From: Bacteroidales bacterium
GTDB lineage: Bacteria; Bacteroidota; Bacteroidia; Bacteroidales; UBA1715
Direction of reading: 5' to 3'
NCBI GenBank assembly: GCA_017642535.1
Contig: JAGCOW010000091.1
Span: 1 to 41,493 of the forward strand
DNA length: 41,493 nucleotides
How positions within the stretch are numbered: position 1 is the stretch's first letter; each line of letters opens with the position of its first letter. Both the position numbers and the translations under genes were made by a program. Positions 23,936 to 33,100 of the stretch are shown here, in pieces. A model generated the notes under the pieces. That model was given only the letters and a program-made list of their open reading frames with translations, did no database searches and was not told the origin of the DNA.

Positions 23936-23946
23936 TCTTGTTTATT

Positions 23947-25329
23947 ATGGAAACATCAAATTGGCACATATTCAAAGATTCCATCGCTTCGGTAACCGAA
24001 GCTGACGCGTTGTTGGCGGCACTCAATACGGAAAAGTTGACGAGTATTCGCATCAACCCGAGAAAATGTAGTGCAACGTCGTTACCTCGTGTATCATGGT
24101 GTGACACAGGATTTTATCTTGAGCAGCGTCCGTTTTTCACGCTTGACCCGTTGTTTCACGCAGGTGCTTACTACGTGCAGGAAGCGTCTTCTATGTTTTT
24201 GGAGCAGATAATCAAACCTTTTGCCACACATCCGATTCGTGTTTTGGATTTGTGTGCCGCTCCAGGTGGTAAAACCACGCTCGCTCTTTCGCTTCTTCCC
24301 GAAGGCAGTCTTATGGTTGCCAACGAGGTGATAAAGAATCGTTCACAGATTTTGTCGGAAAACCTTATCAAATGGGGATATTCCAACTGCATTGTTACTA
24401 ATAACGACCCCAAAGATTTCAGTTTCTTGAAAGGTGCGTTTGATATGATTATTGTTGACGCTCCGTGTTCTGGAGAGGGAATGTTTCGTAAGGATTCCGA
24501 CGCTATTTCGGAATGGTCGCCCGAAAACGTTGACTTGTGTAGCAAGCGACAACTTCGCATTTTATATGATATTTGGGATTGTCTTGCTCCCGAGGGATTG
24601 TTGATTTATAGCACGTGTACGTTCAACGAGAAGGAAAATGAGGATGTGGTGGCACGTTTTGTTTCTGAAAACAATGCACGTTGTGAACGAGTTCCTTTGC
24701 AATCAGAGTGGAATGTGACCGAGCGGGAGAAAAATGGTGCGTTTTCATATAGATTTTTCCCTCACAAGACGAAAGGCGAGGGGTTTTCGGTTTCTGTAAT
24801 TCGCAAAAACGACGGTCAAGAATATGTTATACCCAAACGACTACAGCAGGCGAAATCAATTTCTTTTTTATCTGAAAAGAATACTGCATCGTTCAAAAAT
24901 TTTGTTTCTGGTTTCGAGCCAATACATTTTAACGACAGAAAAAATCTCTCGTGGGCGTTTCCTCTGCCGTATAAGGATTTCTTGAACGAGATTGCTTCGC
25001 ATTGTAATCTTGTTCATGCAGGAGTGCCAGTTGTGGAGTGTATCGGGAACAAAATAAATCCGCTGGCAGGATTGGCATTTTCTACGAACTACAATAAAAA
25101 TACGTTTCCTTCCGTCGCTGTTGATTTGGAACAAGCCGTTCGCTATTTTAAGAAAGAAACCTTGTATCTGCCCGATGCTGAAAAAGGGTGGAACAACATC
25201 ACATTCAACAATACGTCTATCGGATTTGTAAAAAATATAGGCAATCGGGCGAATAATCCATATCCGCAAGAATGGGCAATTAAGATGAATGTTGATTATG
25301 CCAATCTGCCGAAAAGCGTAATTGCATAG
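23947..25329 (+). CDS. RNA (cytosine-5-)-methyltransferase, RsmF/NOL1-NOP2-Sun type
   Basis: Transfers a methyl group from SAM to C5 of a cytosine in rRNA or tRNA. It is 460 residues from the ATG at 23947; an in-frame TTG nine bases earlier is less likely because of the promoter position. The SAM-binding motif is DLCAAPGGKTTLALS. The two catalytic cysteines lie in DAPCSGEGMFRKD and YSTCTFNEKENE. The region after residue 290 fits the extra C-terminal (RsmF/YebU-like) domains rather than the short RsmB form. The precise target cytosine cannot be told from sequence. It lies divergent from the VWA gene, with its own consensus promoter. Confidence 0.88.
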   Translation: METSNWHIFKDSIASVTEADALLAALNTEKLTSIRINPRKCSATSLPRVSWCDTGFYLEQRPFFTLDPLFHAGAYYVQEASSMFLEQIIKPFATHPIRVLDLCAAPGGKTTLALSLLPEGSLMVANEVIKNRSQILSENLIKWGYSNCIVTNNDPKDFSFLKGAFDMIIVDAPCSGEGMFRKDSDAISEWSPENVDLCSKRQLRILYDIWDCLAPEGLLIYSTCTFNEKENEDVVARFVSENNARCERVPLQSEWNVTEREKNGAFSYRFFPHKTKGEGFSVSVIRKNDGQEYVIPKRLQQAKSISFLSEKNTASFKNFVSGFEPIHFNDRKNLSWAFPLPYKDFLNEIASHCNLVHAGVPVVECIGNKINPLAGLAFSTNYNKNTFPSVAVDLEQAVRYFKKETLYLPDAEKGWNNITFNNTSIGFVKNIGNRANNPYPQEWAIKMNVDYANLPKSVIA

Positions 25330-25360
25330 TAAAATGTAAGGCAGTTTTTGAATAAAATTG

Positions 25361-25368
25361 TACATTTG
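25361..25368 (+). promoter_or_regulatory. -7 box for the small basic protein gene
   Basis: TACATTTG is an exact TAnnTTTG match, 23 nt before the ATG at 25392. No properly spaced -33 element is visible; the nearest TTTG is 10 nt upstream. Confidence 0.4.
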
Positions 25369-25391
25369 TTTTCAGTAAAAAAAGATAAACT

Positions 25392-25757
25392 ATGAGAAAG
25401 TTTTTGATAATGTTGAGCTTGGTTGCTCTTTCTTGGTCGGTTGTCGATGCACAAGGACGCGGCAAGAAAGCATATGTTCCCAATGATGATTCCGACGAAT
25501 ACGATACCGAAATTGAGGAAGAAGTGAGGCTGGAAGCGTCAATTCAACAAGGCGCGTCGGAGAAGGAACAACAACGCATGATGCGTCATCGTGAAAAACG
25601 GAAAGAGAAAGAATACAAACGTCATCACAAAGAAATTCAAGATAAGGCGACGCTGAAAAAAATGAAGAAAAGCAAGAAAAAATCAGAAGCGTATAATCAG
25701 CACAAGCCACCGCTCAAAAGCCGAAGAGCAGCGAAAAAACGTGAAAGAAAACGGTGA
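25392..25757 (+). CDS. Small exported, highly charged protein of unknown function
   Basis: A 121-residue protein with a clear signal peptide, MRKFLIMLSLVALSWSVVDA, cut before QGRGKK. The mature chain has a short acidic part (DDSDEYDTEIEEE) and then a long Lys/Arg/Glu/His-rich helix, with EKEQQRMMRHREKRKEKE and KKMKKSKKKSEA, ending in KKRERKR. No catalytic motif is visible. Its last codon and stop (CGGTGA) overlap the GTG start of the next gene, so the two are translationally coupled. Export of so basic a helical protein suggests binding to anionic envelope polymers or nucleic acid, but this is inference. Confidence 0.7.
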   Translation: MRKFLIMLSLVALSWSVVDAQGRGKKAYVPNDDSDEYDTEIEEEVRLEASIQQGASEKEQQRMMRHREKRKEKEYKRHHKEIQDKATLKKMKKSKKKSEAYNQHKPPLKSRRAAKKRERKR

Positions 25758-26605
25758 TTCGTAAATTACAAAATAAGGATATTGACAAAGCTAAATGGGA
25801 TTTGTTGGTACAAAGCTCGCAATGTGCCGACGTATATGCTTTGTCGGCATATCTTGATGTGGTTTGTCCTCATTGGTGTGGGCTAATTCTTGGTGATTAT
25901 GAAGCAGTTATGCCGTTGCCCGTAAAAAAACGCTTGTTTTTTTCCTATATCGTTCAACCCATTTTCTCACAACAATACAGAATCTACTCACAACGAGATA
26001 TTTCTATTGAGGAAGCTGATTTGTTCCGAAAAGAGATATTGAAATATAGATTTGTTCGTATTTGTTTATCATTGTCGTTATTTGATACTGCAATTCCTCG
26101 ATATAATTTCTCGCTTGACTTGTCAAAATCCTATGCCGATATTACTCGGAATTATTCAGAAAATACGAGGCGTAACATTCAGAAAGCCCAGAGGTCGGGA
26201 TTGATTTGTGCTAAAACTGACAATGAAGAACGAGCATTGCAAGTTTTTTTTGCTGCTGATACAAAAAACTATTATGCGCCATACGAGAATACGATTCGTT
26301 CGTTGGTTGCCAGTTGCGATTCTGAGATTTACGAAGTAAAAAATGACTCGGAAATCTTGGCTGTGGCAGTATTCCTAAAAACGCAAAAACGCTTGTATTA
26401 TCTTTTTCCTGCAAGTACTTCCAATGGTAAACAGCTGTCGGCAATGTTTTTGTTGCTCGACTCGGTAATTCGTACATACGCCGAAACCTCTTTCACTCTT
26501 GATTTTGAAGGATCGGAAATTGCGGGTGTCCGCCGATTTTACGAAGGTTTTGGGGCTCAAAAGGAGTCATATTATTATTTCAAGAAATTATTTTTCACAA
26601 CGTAG
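25754..26605 (+). CDS. FemAB/GNAT-like acyltransferase (BioF2-like fold)
   Basis: A 283-residue protein that starts with GTG inside a GTGA overlap with the preceding stop codon. The middle has YSENTRRNIQKAQRSGL, the conserved block of FemAB/BioF2-like acetyltransferases (N.RR.I..A...G), and a downstream GNAT-type core including IYEVKNDSEILAVAVFLK. The C-terminal part, LDFEGSEIAGVRRFYEGFGAQKESY, is also typical, with the GVRRFYEGFGA helix. Relatives attach amino acids or acyl groups to peptidoglycan or to exopolysaccharide intermediates. The substrate is not evident. It is coupled to the small basic exported protein and converges on a glycosyltransferase gene with an 8-nt gap. Confidence 0.75.
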   Translation: MIRKLQNKDIDKAKWDLLVQSSQCADVYALSAYLDVVCPHWCGLILGDYEAVMPLPVKKRLFFSYIVQPIFSQQYRIYSQRDISIEEADLFRKEILKYRFVRICLSLSLFDTAIPRYNFSLDLSKSYADITRNYSENTRRNIQKAQRSGLICAKTDNEERALQVFFAADTKNYYAPYENTIRSLVASCDSEIYEVKNDSEILAVAVFLKTQKRLYYLFPASTSNGKQLSAMFLLLDSVIRTYAETSFTLDFEGSEIAGVRRFYEGFGAQKESYYYFKKLFFTT

Positions 26606-26613
26606 TTCGTGAA

Positions 26614-27693
26614 TTATTCCAAGATTTTTTCAAATAGAGAAAGATATTTTTCTTTCTGTGAATTGACGGAGTAGCGTTCCACTATCGTTTTACGTCCTTC
26701 TTTTCCTATTGATTTTCGTAATTGCTCGTTATCAATAAGTTTGCATAATACGTCAAACCATTCATCGTCGGTTGTGGCAAAGAAACCGTTTTTCCCATCA
26801 TCAATAATTTCGGTATTTACGCCAACGGGTGACATAATGGTAGGGATTTCCAACGCCATATATTGTAATCCCTTGAAACCACATTTGCCTTTTGCCCACG
26901 CATCGTCGGGAAGCGGCATTATTCCTATGTCGATTCTTTGCAGTTGGGTTATTTCGTCTTGTGCGTTCCAAACAATTGTCTCTAATCCAATCTCGGGACA
27001 TTCACTTGTAATGTTGCTAATTTGAATGAACGAAACCTTGTCGCCATATTTCTCCTTAATTCGTTTGAGAACAGGAATAATCAGTTTAAAATGGCGAATG
27101 GTCGTCTCACTACCCGTCCAGCCAATGCAAACCGTATCGTGAGGAAGCTTTTCTGCCGGTTTATGATAATCAGTGTCAATCGTGGTTGGTATAATAGCCA
27201 CATTTGAATTGAATTGTCGTGCGTGATCGGCAAGATATTGATTACCAACGATTACCAATTTTGATAATGCAATAATCTCGTCGGTTTTACTCGCTCGTTT
27301 CATCCACGAAAGATTCTTGTTCCCTTCGGAAATGTCTTGAATCCAAATGGAATCGTCGAAGTCAAAAATGAGCGGTTTGTTTGATTTTGCCAACCCACGC
27401 TCAAACAAAGTCGTGCCAATCATAAATGCCTCACGATAGATGAAAATAGCGTCGTATTTTCTGGCTCGAAGAACGTCGAAGCAACGATGCAGAAAGGTTT
27501 TACAGAAAATGAATGTTTTTATAAGATATCGTTTGGGTTGGTAATAGTATTTGTCGTCCCATTCTGTAAGCAGATGAGAATAGGTGATTTCGTAGCCATT
27601 TTTCTGCAAAAAGGGAATAAAATGTTCGCATCGAAATCGTTGCCCGGGACTACGGTTTGGTCGATGAGGAACGATGTAGAGAATGCGTTTCAT
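26614..27693 (-). CDS. Glycosyltransferase, GT-B fold (family 4-like)
   Basis: A 359-residue GT-B enzyme. The N-terminal half opens MKRILYIVPHRPNRSPGQRFR, and the C-terminal half has IGWTGSETTIRHF and the nucleotide-sugar site CGFKGLQYMALEIPTI, where the glutamate of the EX7E-type motif is present. It probably transfers a sugar to a surface glycan or lipid. The start codon overlaps the holA stop (ATGA), so it is translated with holA. That pairing is not a functional association I can explain. No other polysaccharide genes are nearby. Confidence 0.85.
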   Translation of the reverse strand: MKRILYIVPHRPNRSPGQRFRCEHFIPFLQKNGYEITYSHLLTEWDDKYYYQPKRYLIKTFIFCKTFLHRCFDVLRARKYDAIFIYREAFMIGTTLFERGLAKSNKPLIFDFDDSIWIQDISEGNKNLSWMKRASKTDEIIALSKLVIVGNQYLADHARQFNSNVAIIPTTIDTDYHKPAEKLPHDTVCIGWTGSETTIRHFKLIIPVLKRIKEKYGDKVSFIQISNITSECPEIGLETIVWNAQDEITQLQRIDIGIMPLPDDAWAKGKCGFKGLQYMALEIPTIMSPVGVNTEIIDDGKNGFFATTDDEWFDVLCKLIDNEQLRKSIGKEGRKTIVERYSVNSQKEKYLSLFEKILE

Positions 27694-28721
27694 GCAGTGA
27701 GGATTTTGATGGCCAATTCCCGCATAAGTTCCGAAGGCGACGTGCTGCCACTGCCTACGCCTTTAGTTTTCAGGTCGTACTCGCGAAGCAAGGCGATGAT
27801 TTTGAACAAACTCATTGCCGAATATTTTTGTTTTGCAGGAATATACTTAATCTTGGCAACCCAAGGATTGATTTTTAGTTGTGAGCCAAGTTCGTATTCG
27901 TTCTTATATGGCACGTAATACATGAGAAACAGCGTTTTGAAGAAATTGAACAAAAGAGGAATAGTCCGCTGTGGCGGGTTGTCCTTGGGATTTTCCGAAT
28001 ATACTTTCAAGATTCTAAAAATCTTCTCAACGTTTCGTTCCGCAAAAGCGTCTTGTAATTCAAAATCGTTGTATTCCTTGCTGATACCGATATTTTTCTG
28101 AACAATATCCTTGGTGATTTTTGTCAGATTGGGTTCCGCCTGTTTCAGTTTATTCAGTTCGTTTACGATTCTATGCAAATCATTTCCAAGATATTCCGCC
28201 AACAAGTTGGGAATCCCCATTTCGTAGGTCAGATTCTGACTCTTAAGATAATTTTCTATCCATTTGTCTAACTCATAGTCGGGGATTTTTTCGGATGTCA
28301 AGACACAACCATGTTCTTTTGCCAACTTGATTAAGCTCAACTTGCCGTCAATCTTCTTTCCCTTGTGGCAAATCACAAGAATTGTCGATGACAAGGGATT
28401 TTCCACATAATATTTTAATTCGGCAATGTCCTTTATATTCTGGGCTTCCTTGACTATCACGACCTGATAGTCCGACATCATAGGATAACGACGAGCAATA
28501 GCATTTATGCCGCTTGCTGAGGTATCTTTCCCATACACGATAGTCTGATTAAAGTCTTTTTCTTCTTCGGAAAGGACATTTTTTTCTATGTAGTTGGAAA
28601 TCAAATCAATATAATAGGACTCATCGCCATGCAAAATATACACAGGTCGATAGATCTTTTTCTGTAATTCGGTAAGAATCGCTTCCGCCTCAGCAACAAT
28701 ATTTGTTTTCTCCTTTGCCAT
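27690..28721 (-). CDS. holA: DNA polymerase III, delta subunit
   Basis: The delta subunit of the clamp loader, which opens the sliding clamp during replication. The ATG at 28721 gives 343 residues; an upstream TTG would add only MDN. The N-terminal part has RPVYILHGDESYYIDLISNYIEK, the typical HolA start that replaces a Walker A motif. The family signature is also seen in IDGKLSLIKLAKEHG, WIENYLK and LLAEYLGNDLHRIVNELNKL. The C-terminal collar domain follows. Its end overlaps the glycosyltransferase gene by 4 nt, in ATGA. Confidence 0.9.
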   Translation of the reverse strand: MAKEKTNIVAEAEAILTELQKKIYRPVYILHGDESYYIDLISNYIEKNVLSEEEKDFNQTIVYGKDTSASGINAIARRYPMMSDYQVVIVKEAQNIKDIAELKYYVENPLSSTILVICHKGKKIDGKLSLIKLAKEHGCVLTSEKIPDYELDKWIENYLKSQNLTYEMGIPNLLAEYLGNDLHRIVNELNKLKQAEPNLTKITKDIVQKNIGISKEYNDFELQDAFAERNVEKIFRILKVYSENPKDNPPQRTIPLLFNFFKTLFLMYYVPYKNEYELGSQLKINPWVAKIKYIPAKQKYSAMSLFKIIALLREYDLKTKGVGSGSTSPSELMRELAIKILTA

Positions 28722-28773
28722 ATTGTCCAACCAATATCAAGCGTAAAAATACAAAAAAGTTGGATTTATAGAA

Positions 28774-28819
28774 AACAAAAACTCCTAAATAGTCCTCTTA
28801 CGAGAAACAATTTAGGAGT
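28774..28819 (-). terminator. Terminator after rplU-rpmA
   Basis: On the minus strand ACTCCTAAAT (28819-28810) pairs perfectly with ATTTAGGAGT (28790-28781) across a 19-nt loop, followed by TTTTGTTTTC. It is placed 23 nt after the rpmA stop. Confidence 0.8.
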
Positions 28820-28841
28820 AAATTGTAAAGTGAATGAAAGA

Positions 28842-29102
28842 TTATGCTTCTGCAGGAATTACAGAAACGTATTTCTTGTCATTTTGTTTTCTCTGGAATT
28901 TTACTGTTCCGTTAACCAAAGCAAACAATGTATGGTCACGACCCATGCCTACGTTTTCACCTGGCATAGTAACAGTACCACGTTGTCTTACTATAATGTT
29001 TCCGGCAACAACAGCTTGACCGCCTGATTTTTTAACACCAAGACGTTTGCTTTCTGAATCTCTACCGTTCTTTGAAGAACCTACACCTTTTTTATGTGCC
29101 AT
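28842..29102 (-). CDS. rpmA: 50S ribosomal protein L27
   Basis: An 86-residue large-subunit protein near the peptidyl-transferase centre. It begins [28 protein letters not shown], the standard short L27 N-terminus, with no cleavable extension of the Firmicutes kind. [23 protein letters not shown] and a basic beta segment follow. It lies 17 nt after rplU and shares its promoter and terminator. Confidence 0.97.
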   Translation of the reverse strand: MAHKKGVGSSKNGRDSESKRLGVKKSGGQAVVAGNIIVRQRGTVTMPGENVGMGRDHTLFALVNGTVKFQRKQNDKKYVSVIPAEA

Positions 29103-29119
29103 TGTCTTATGTTATTTAA

Positions 29120-29428
29120 TTATGCAACAATATTTTCAACTTGAACTTGCGTTAAAGCGGCTCTGAAACCGTTTTTAACACGATAACCTTTTCTACGTCT
29201 TTTCTTGAAAACGATTACTTTGTCACCTTTAACGTGTGCCAAAACTTTTACAGTAACTTTTGCGCCTGTTACTGTTGGAGTACCAACTTTAACACTTTTG
29301 TCTGCCACTAAAAGAACGTTTTCGAAATCAACTGATTCTCCCTCGTTGTTTTGAAGACGATTTACATAAATCTTGTCGTCTTTAGCAACTTTAAATTGCT
29401 GTCCTGCTATTTCTACTATCGCGTACAT
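29120..29428 (-). CDS. rplU: 50S ribosomal protein L21
   Basis: A large-subunit protein that binds 23S rRNA. The ATG at 29428 gives 102 residues, [20 protein letters not shown]..., a standard L21 start and length; the longer frame to 29491 runs through the promoter and is rejected. The conserved [14 protein letters not shown] block, which contacts rRNA, is near the C-terminus. The leader is about 30 nt, and no clear autoregulatory RNA structure was noticed. It is paired with rpmA in the usual order. Confidence 0.96.
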   Translation of the reverse strand: MYAIVEIAGQQFKVAKDDKIYVNRLQNNEGESVDFENVLLVADKSVKVGTPTVTGAKVTVKVLAHVKGDKVIVFKKRRRKGYRVKNGFRAALTQVQVENIVA

Positions 29429-29462
29429 CGTAATATCTATTATTCCTTCTAATTTTGGACTG

Positions 29463-29492
29463 CAAATGTATAAAACTTTATAGAATAACAAG
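29463..29492 (-). promoter_or_regulatory. Promoter for rplU-rpmA
   Basis: On the minus strand CTTG (29492-29489), then 18 nt, then TACATTTG (29470-29463). The -7 box is exact. The ATG lies at 29428. Confidence 0.6.
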
Positions 29493-29521
29493 CACTTTTT
29501 AAAAATTATTCAAAAAAAATC

Positions 29522-29529
29522 TATTTTTG
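29522..29529 (+). promoter_or_regulatory. -7 box for the YwqK-like lipoprotein gene
   Basis: TATTTTTG matches TAnnTTTG exactly, 27 nt before the ATG at 29557. It is divergent from the rplU promoter. No clear -33 element was found in the A-rich upstream stretch. Confidence 0.4.
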
Positions 29530-29556
29530 TACTTGAAAAGTTAGTAAAAATAGGAT

Positions 29557-29976
29557 ATGAAGAAGATTATTTTTTTGAGTGTTATCATTTCTTTTTTTAT
29601 TTGTTCGTGTTCCGAAGAGCAGGAAAAGGTTGTTGCATATCATCCCAACGGCGAACCAGCTTACGTTGAATATTTTACCAAGGCCGATTCCATAAATCCA
29701 GTTCGCACGCTACGTTATTATTATAATGGAGAAAAACAAGAAGAAATTCATTATCGTGCCGGCATAAAGGAGGGGAAAAACACGTTTTGGTATCAAAACG
29801 GCGAAAAAATGTTTGAAGGGAACTATGAAAACGGGCAGATGAACGGTACGTTCACCCAATGGTTCGACAATGGCAAGATTGACTATGTTGCCGAGTACGA
29901 GAATGGTCGTCCCACGGGTACGTGGAAGTATTTTCGCAAGGACGGCTCATTGATATCGGAACAAAAAATGCAATAA
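29557..29976 (+). CDS. YwqK/MORN-like repeat lipoprotein
   Basis: A 139-residue protein. The signal MKKIIFLSVIISFFICSC ends in a lipobox with Cys18. The mature part is a row of MORN-like repeats: YHPNGEPAYVEYF, YYYNGEKQEEIHYRAGIKEGKNTFWYQNG, and MFEGNYENGQMNGTFTQW, each with the G....G.... pattern. Proteins of this fold are often called YwqK antitoxin-like, but in Bacteroidota most are envelope lipoproteins of unknown role. No toxin gene stands beside it. It is followed by a tRNA-His gene. Confidence 0.8.
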   Translation: MKKIIFLSVIISFFICSCSEEQEKVVAYHPNGEPAYVEYFTKADSINPVRTLRYYYNGEKQEEIHYRAGIKEGKNTFWYQNGEKMFEGNYENGQMNGTFTQWFDNGKIDYVAEYENGRPTGTWKYFRKDGSLISEQKMQ

Positions 29977-29979
29977 TTT

Positions 29980-30009
29980 TTTGGTAATATAAAAAAAAAC
30001 GTACTTTTG
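29980..30009 (+). promoter_or_regulatory. Promoter for tRNA-His
   Basis: TTTG (29980-29983), then 18 nt, then TACTTTTG (30002-30009), an exact -7 box. The mature tRNA starts at 30023, 13 nt past the box. Confidence 0.65.
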
Positions 30010-30022
30010 CACTGATTTTGAT

Positions 30023-30097
30023 GGTGCCCATAGTTCAGCTGGTTAGAGCGTCAGATTGTGGTTCTGAATGTCGAGGGTTCGAATCCCTCTGGGCACC
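30023..30097 (+). tRNA. tRNA-His (anticodon GTG)
   Basis: A complete cloverleaf. The acceptor stem GTGCCCA pairs with TGGGCAC, and the extra G-1 at 30023 faces discriminator C at 30097, as in bacterial tRNA-His. The D arm is AGCTGGTTAGAGC, the anticodon loop is TTGTGGT, and the T arm is GAGGGTTCGAATCCCTC. No CCA is encoded: CCTG follows. It has its own promoter and terminator. Confidence 0.96.
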
Positions 30098-30106
30098 CTG
30101 AAATAG

Positions 30107-30136
30107 AGAGACGAGCAAATTGTTCGTCTCTTTTTT
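30107..30136 (+). terminator. Terminator after tRNA-His
   Basis: An 11-bp stem (AGAGACGAGCA with TGTTCGTCTCT, 3-nt loop AAT) is followed by a run of Ts through 30136. The T-run overlaps the stop codon of the convergent mfd gene (30135-30137). Confidence 0.8.
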
Positions 30137-33100
30137 ATTCCATACCTTTCACCGTGGCAAGAATGTTCATCGCCTCCTGAATACCTTCCACATTTCGAAA
30201 TGTGAGCGTCAGTTTTCCTTGGTTTTCCTTGAATGTGCAACTTTTAGGGTTTTGTTGCACAAAATCAAGCACTTGCGTAAATATGGGGGATTGGTAGTAT
30301 GGCGAATCTTGCTTTGTGACAAAAGTGTTTATCATCACCTTGCTTTTCAGCGTAATCTTCTCAATTCCCAACGAAATAGCCAACCAACGCAGACGAACAA
30401 TGTTGAGCAAATCCATACTTTCTTTCGGAATTTCTCCAAAACGGTCAATCAGATGATTTTCAAATGTTTGCAATGCTTCTTCGGTGGTAATGCTATCAAG
30501 TTCACGATATAATTTGACTCGTTCGCTGGTACTTTCTACATAATAGTTTGGCAGAAGAATGCCTAAATCGGTGTCGATGTGGCAATCCGAAACGAACTGC
30601 ATTTCTTGTAATTTCTCATTTGCCGCATGTTGGTCTTCCTCCGAGCCGGCGAACAATTCTTTGTATTCATTCTCTTTGAGCTCAAGCAACGCTTCGTCAA
30701 GAATTTTCTGATAGGTTTCGTAGCCAATATCGGAAATAAAACCGCTCTGTTCGGCACCAAGCAGATTGCCTGCGCCACGAATGTCCAAATCTTGCATAGC
30801 AATGTTGAAGCCGCTTCCCAAACTTGAAAAATCTTCAATGGCCTGCAAACGTCGTCGTGCATCGTCGGGAAGCGTATGCAATGGCGGAGCAAGCAAGTAA
30901 CAATATGCTTTTTTGTTGGAACGACCGACTCTGCCTCGCAATTGGTGCAAGTCGCTCAGACCAAAATGGTGGGCGTCGTTCACTATCATTGTGTTGGCAT
31001 TGGGAATGTCCAACCCCGATTCAACAATGGTGGTGGCAATCAAAACGTCGTATTCGTGATTGATAAAGTCAAGCATAATTTGTTCCAATTTAGGACCATC
31101 CATTTGCCCGTGTCCCACAATCGTCCTAACTTTCGGACACAATTTATGTATGTGTGCCTCCAAATCGTAGATATTCGACACTCGGTTGTTGATTACAAAT
31201 ACTTGACCGCCTCGTTCCACTTCAAATTGAATTGCTTCGCGAATGGTATCGTCGTTAAACGTGTGAATTTCGGTAATAATCGGGTGACGGTTGGGCGGTG
31301 GCGTATTGATGATAGCCAAATCTCTTGCTCCGAGCAATGAAAACTGGAGCGTTCGGGGAATTGGCGTGGCGGTAAGCGTGAGCGTGTCGATGTTGACTTT
31401 GATTCGTTTTAGTTTCTCTTTTATGCTTACGCCGAATTTTTGTTCCTCGTCAATGATGAGCAGACCTAAATCTTTGAATTTTATATCTTTACCAACTAAC
31501 CTATGTGTGCCGATAATAATGTCGGTTTTGCCAGAAACCAAGTTTTCCAGCGTTTCTTTTTGTTGTTTTGCCGAACGGAGACGACAGATATAATCGACAT
31601 TACAGGGAAAATTTTTCAATCGCGTTGAGAATGTCTTATAATGTTGTAAGGCAAGAATTGTGGTAGGAACAAGGACTGCCACCTGTTTCCCGTCGGCAAC
31701 GGCTTTGAAAGCAGCTCTGATAGCGATTTCCGTCTTGCCAAATCCCACGTCGCCACAAACGAGCATATCCATAGGATACAGGGCTTCCATACACGCTTTC
31801 ACCTTTTCGGTGGCGGTAACTTGGTCGGGAGTGTCCTCAAAGAAAAACGACGCTTCCAACTCGTGTTGCATAAACGTGTCGGGTGAAAACTGGAAACCCT
31901 GCTGTGCCTTGCGTTCCGCATAGAGAGCAATCAAATCCTTGGCAATGTCCTTGACGTGTTTTTTAGTCTTTTGCTTGGTGTTTTGCCAGACGGCGGAACC
32001 CAATTTATGCAACGTCGGAGTGACTCCCTCCTTGCCTCGATATTTTGAAATTTTATGAAGCCCGTTTATGTTGACATACACCAAATCGTTGTCGCGATAC
32101 ACGAGTTTTACCGCCTCCTGTACGTTGCCGTTGTTGACGATTCGTTCCAAGCCGGCAAATTTCCCTATACCAAAATCAATATGTACGACAAAATCGCCTG
32201 GATTGAGTTCCTTCAGGTCTTGAATGGTGAGGCTTTCCGACGAGATTACTTTCTTTTGTCGTGCGTGGGCGTGGTAACGTTCAAAAATTTCGTGGTCGGT
32301 ATAGCAACAAATGCGCGTGTCGTGGTCAATAAAACCACCTGATAATGAAGTGATTACCGAAGTAAGTCTTACGTTAGGATTTATTTCGGAAAAAATCTCT
32401 TGTATTCGTTCAAATTGTTGTTGTCCTTGGCTTATAAAATAATTGGTATATCCATCCTCTTGATTTTGAACCAATTGCTCACCAAAAAGTTGGAATTTGC
32501 GGTTGATTTTCGGGTGTGGAGCCGTATGGCATTCATATATGATTGCTTCGGGATACGATGAGGTGGAAGAAATTTCACACAATTTCGCTTTTTCTGCAAA
32601 CGTGGTAAACGAATCAATGGGTAATATCTGTGCTAAATTCTTTGCCTTTTCCTCGTCGGCTTTGAAAATTTTTTCGGTCTGAGCGGCAAGTTTTTCCAAT
32701 CGGCTCACCGTTTCGGTTATGCTTTTACAAAATACGATAGGTGATTGTAAGTAACTGAAAATGGGCGTGTAAGCAACGTTTTTCCGCATTCCCTGAATAT
32801 CGGGAATTATGTTGATTTCGTCAACGGTTTCTACCGAAAGTTGGTCATCAACATTGAAAGTGCGAATACTTTCTATTTCGTCGCCGAAAAAGTCCAAACG
32901 ATAAGGAAGGTCGTTTGAGAAACTATAAATGTCGATGATACTACCTCTGACGGAAAATTGTCCGGGAACAGTTACAAAATCAACACGCTCAAAACCAAAT
33001 TCGTACAAAATGTCATTGATAAATTGCGTATCTACTTGTTCGCCTTTGTGTAAAACGTGAACTTTCTGTTGAAATTCCTTTTGCGAAATGACTTGTTCCA

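Noticed and set aside
29557..29976. YwqK-like lipoprotein as an antitoxin
   Set aside because: The family name is misleading: it has a lipoprotein signal and no partner toxin gene nearby.
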